From Flavobacterium lipolyticum (GTDB lineage Bacteria > Bacteroidota > Bacteroidia > Flavobacteriales > Flavobacteriaceae): a stretch of DNA of 64,000 nucleotides. The notes under the pieces are model-generated. The model searched no databases. It was given only the letters and a program-made list of their open reading frames with translations, and had not been told where the DNA came from. This document shows positions 62,580 through 64,000 of this stretch, piece by piece. The first letter of the stretch is position 1, and every line of letters starts with the position of its first letter. The position numbers were made by a program, and so were the translations under genes. The DNA is taken from NCBI RefSeq assembly GCF_020905335.1, contig NZ_JAJJMN010000002.1:868001-932000 (forward strand), written 5' to 3'.

Positions 62580-64000
62580 CTACTTCAATGGTTTAAAAAC
62601 AATTTCGTAAGACTTGGCTTTGTTTAGAAATTCATTAGCAAACTGCTGAATGTCTTTTTCAGTGATGCTATTTACAATAGCTACATAAGCTGCAGGATTA
62701 TCCATGTTTATATTGTACTCAAAAAAATTGTATAATAAACTCAAACTGTAGCTGTTAAAATTTTTGCTATCTTCTCTTGATTTCAAGTAGTTGCTTTTGG
62801 TTTTCGCCAGGTCCTCTTTTACCAAAACGCCATTTTTAATTTTGTTAATTTCGTTGTACACTATAGGAAGTAAACTGTTCACTTTGATCGGATCTGAATC
62901 AAAATTTATCGATAGAGCAACCGTATTTTTTGGAAATCTCGAAGCTGCTGCACTGACCTGAACACCATAAGTTCCTCCTTCCTTCTCTCTAAGATTCTCT
63001 GTATAGCGTAAAGTCAAAATGTCACGCAGCATATCCGCCAAAACAGCATTTTTGGAAGTGTATTTAAAATCGCTTTCAAACTGAATATTGACCGTACTTT
63101 TGGGCGTTTCCATTTTAATTAAAACTTCTTTGTTAATTTTATTAGAACTCCAGACAGGTGTTTTGTCTTTGAATGTTTCATCTCTTTTTATACCGGGAAT
63201 ACTGGCGATGTATTTTTCTAATAGTGGTTTCAGTACTTCCGGTGTTACGTCACCTACGATAAAAAACTCAAAGTTAGAAACATCACAAAATCGCTCTTTA
63301 TAAATTGCTTCTATTCTTTCAAAAGACAAATCATCAATAAACTGCTGATCCAAAATTCTTACTCTGGGATTATTTTTCCCGTAAACGATTGCATTGATAC
63401 TATCGGTCATTTTTGCATTGATATCCTTGTCTTTGTTTTCCAGGTAATTTTGAAGATCTAATTTCTTAATATCATAAATTTCCTTGTCGAAACGCGGCTT
63501 TACAAAACGCAGATGCACCAATTGCAGCATTGCTTCGAGGTCCTTTACTTTGGCATTACCCGAAACCGTCTCATTTAAATCTCCCACATTTATTCCCGTA
63601 CCGACCACCTTTCCTGAAAGGATTTTTTCCAAATTAATATTAGAAAATGCTCCCACACCTGAAGCATCTGTCAAACCGTTCAGTGCAAATGTCGATGGCA
63701 GATCTTTGAGATCATATAAGGACGCCCCCCCGAAACTTTCCGCATACAACTGTACATCATTTACATTTTTATTGGCAAATTTATAATGCACCTTTACGCC
63801 ATTGCTTAAAATATAAGTAGTAGCTCCGATTTCTTTACTTTCCTTTTCAGCAGTAATTTTACCCGGAACAATTGTTACATCAGTCAACAGTGACTTATCA
63901 TTAAAACTGTCTGTATAAGGCTTTAAATTAGGATTGTTTTCTGATTTGGTAATAATAGCAAAAGCGTTCTCCTTTGTTAAATTGGTTTCATTTTCCATCC
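62580..64000 (-). CDS. M16-family zinc peptidase, C-terminal part (runs off the window)
   Basis: At least 472 residues are visible; the gene continues beyond the right edge, so the apparent Met near 63998 is probably internal. The visible part resembles the C-terminal half of PqqL-like M16 proteins: ATTYILSNGVKVHYK, an M16 unit with DLKDLPSTFALNGL where an active protein would carry HxxEH, then FFIVGDVTPEVLKPLLEKYIASIP and LREKEGGTYGVQVSAAAS (the R/Y substrate-binding pair of the inactive half). The catalytic half should lie outside the window. Confidence 0.82.
   Translation of the reverse strand, partial: MENETNLTKENAFAIITKSENNPNLKPYTDSFNDKSLLTDVTIVPGKITAEKESKEIGATTYILSNGVKVHYKFANKNVNDVQLYAESFGGASLYDLKDLPSTFALNGLTDASGVGAFSNINLEKILSGKVVGTGINVGDLNETVSGNAKVKDLEAMLQLVHLRFVKPRFDKEIYDIKKLDLQNYLENKDKDINAKMTDSINAIVYGKNNPRVRILDQQFIDDLSFERIEAIYKERFCDVSNFEFFIVGDVTPEVLKPLLEKYIASIPGIKRDETFKDKTPVWSSNKINKEVLIKMETPKSTVNIQFESDFKYTSKNAVLADMLRDILTLRYTENLREKEGGTYGVQVSAAASRFPKNTVALSINFDSDPIKVNSLLPIVYNEINKIKNGVLVKEDLAKTKSNYLKSREDSKNFNSYSLSLLYNFFEYNINMDNPAAYVAIVNSITEKDIQQFANEFLNKAKSYEIVFKPLK

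Overview
The window looks like a chromosomal segment of a Flavobacterium-like member of the Bacteroidota. The DNA is AT-rich. Genes are preceded by TAnnTTTG-type -7 boxes rather than strong Shine-Dalgarno sites. Several families are characteristic of the group: PorP/SprF, a gliding-motility type C-terminal domain, a T9SS type A sorting domain, a fused CcsBA, DUF2911 and DUF1684 proteins and M56/BlaI pairs. No rRNA, tRNA, prophage, insertion sequence or CRISPR array was recognised.

Layout. 1-7025 holds a repeat-rich edge, a secreted thiol peroxidase of the glutathione peroxidase family, a small secreted ORF, an ECF sigma/anti-sigma pair, a DoxX membrane protein and a fused cytochrome c maturation protein. 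7364-10794 is a tight plus-strand cluster: DUF2520 protein, KdsC-like phosphatase, UbiA prenyltransferase, Maf pyrophosphatase and small MscS channel. 11068-20913 carries cell-envelope genes: an Omp85-like barrel, an acidic secreted protein, an LVIVD protein, then a PIG-L deacetylase, a 35-residue membrane peptide and a sodium:solute symporter in one run, followed by a chemoreceptor-like sensor without a signalling domain. 20914-22031 is a tandem array of about 250 bp units that carry the 3' end of the neighbouring DUF1348 gene. That gene is co-transcribed with a TetR repressor that has a clear operator.

23236-28465 holds mostly minus-strand housekeeping and hypothetical genes (DUF2911, HAD phosphatase, TcdA, TatD, DUF1684) and a divergent MFS transporter. 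28837-33041 is a four-gene operon made of two successive BlaI repressor plus M56 (BlaR1-like) metallopeptidase modules behind one promoter with two palindromic operators. 33147-42812 has a small conserved ORF, an RhtA-like exporter, a fasciclin protein, a 1167-residue patatin whose catalytic domain is split by a multi-spanning membrane region, two divergently oriented ExbD-like twins that lack the usual intramembrane Asp, and a T9SS-secreted leucine-rich-repeat protein. rpsA follows with a well-formed promoter, then heptamer-repeat intergenic regions, a hypothetical protein and an MgtC-family protein.

47053-62255 is the most striking locus: a histidine kinase and LuxR-type response regulator, then a 3134-residue surface protein with 12 near-identical 402 bp repeats and 4 repeats of 297 bp ending in a gliding-motility type (type B) C-terminal domain, then a PorP/SprF protein and a PorE-like OmpA protein. 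All are on the minus strand. This is consistent with a regulated adhesin and its dedicated type IX secretion partners. The window ends inside an M16 peptidase gene.
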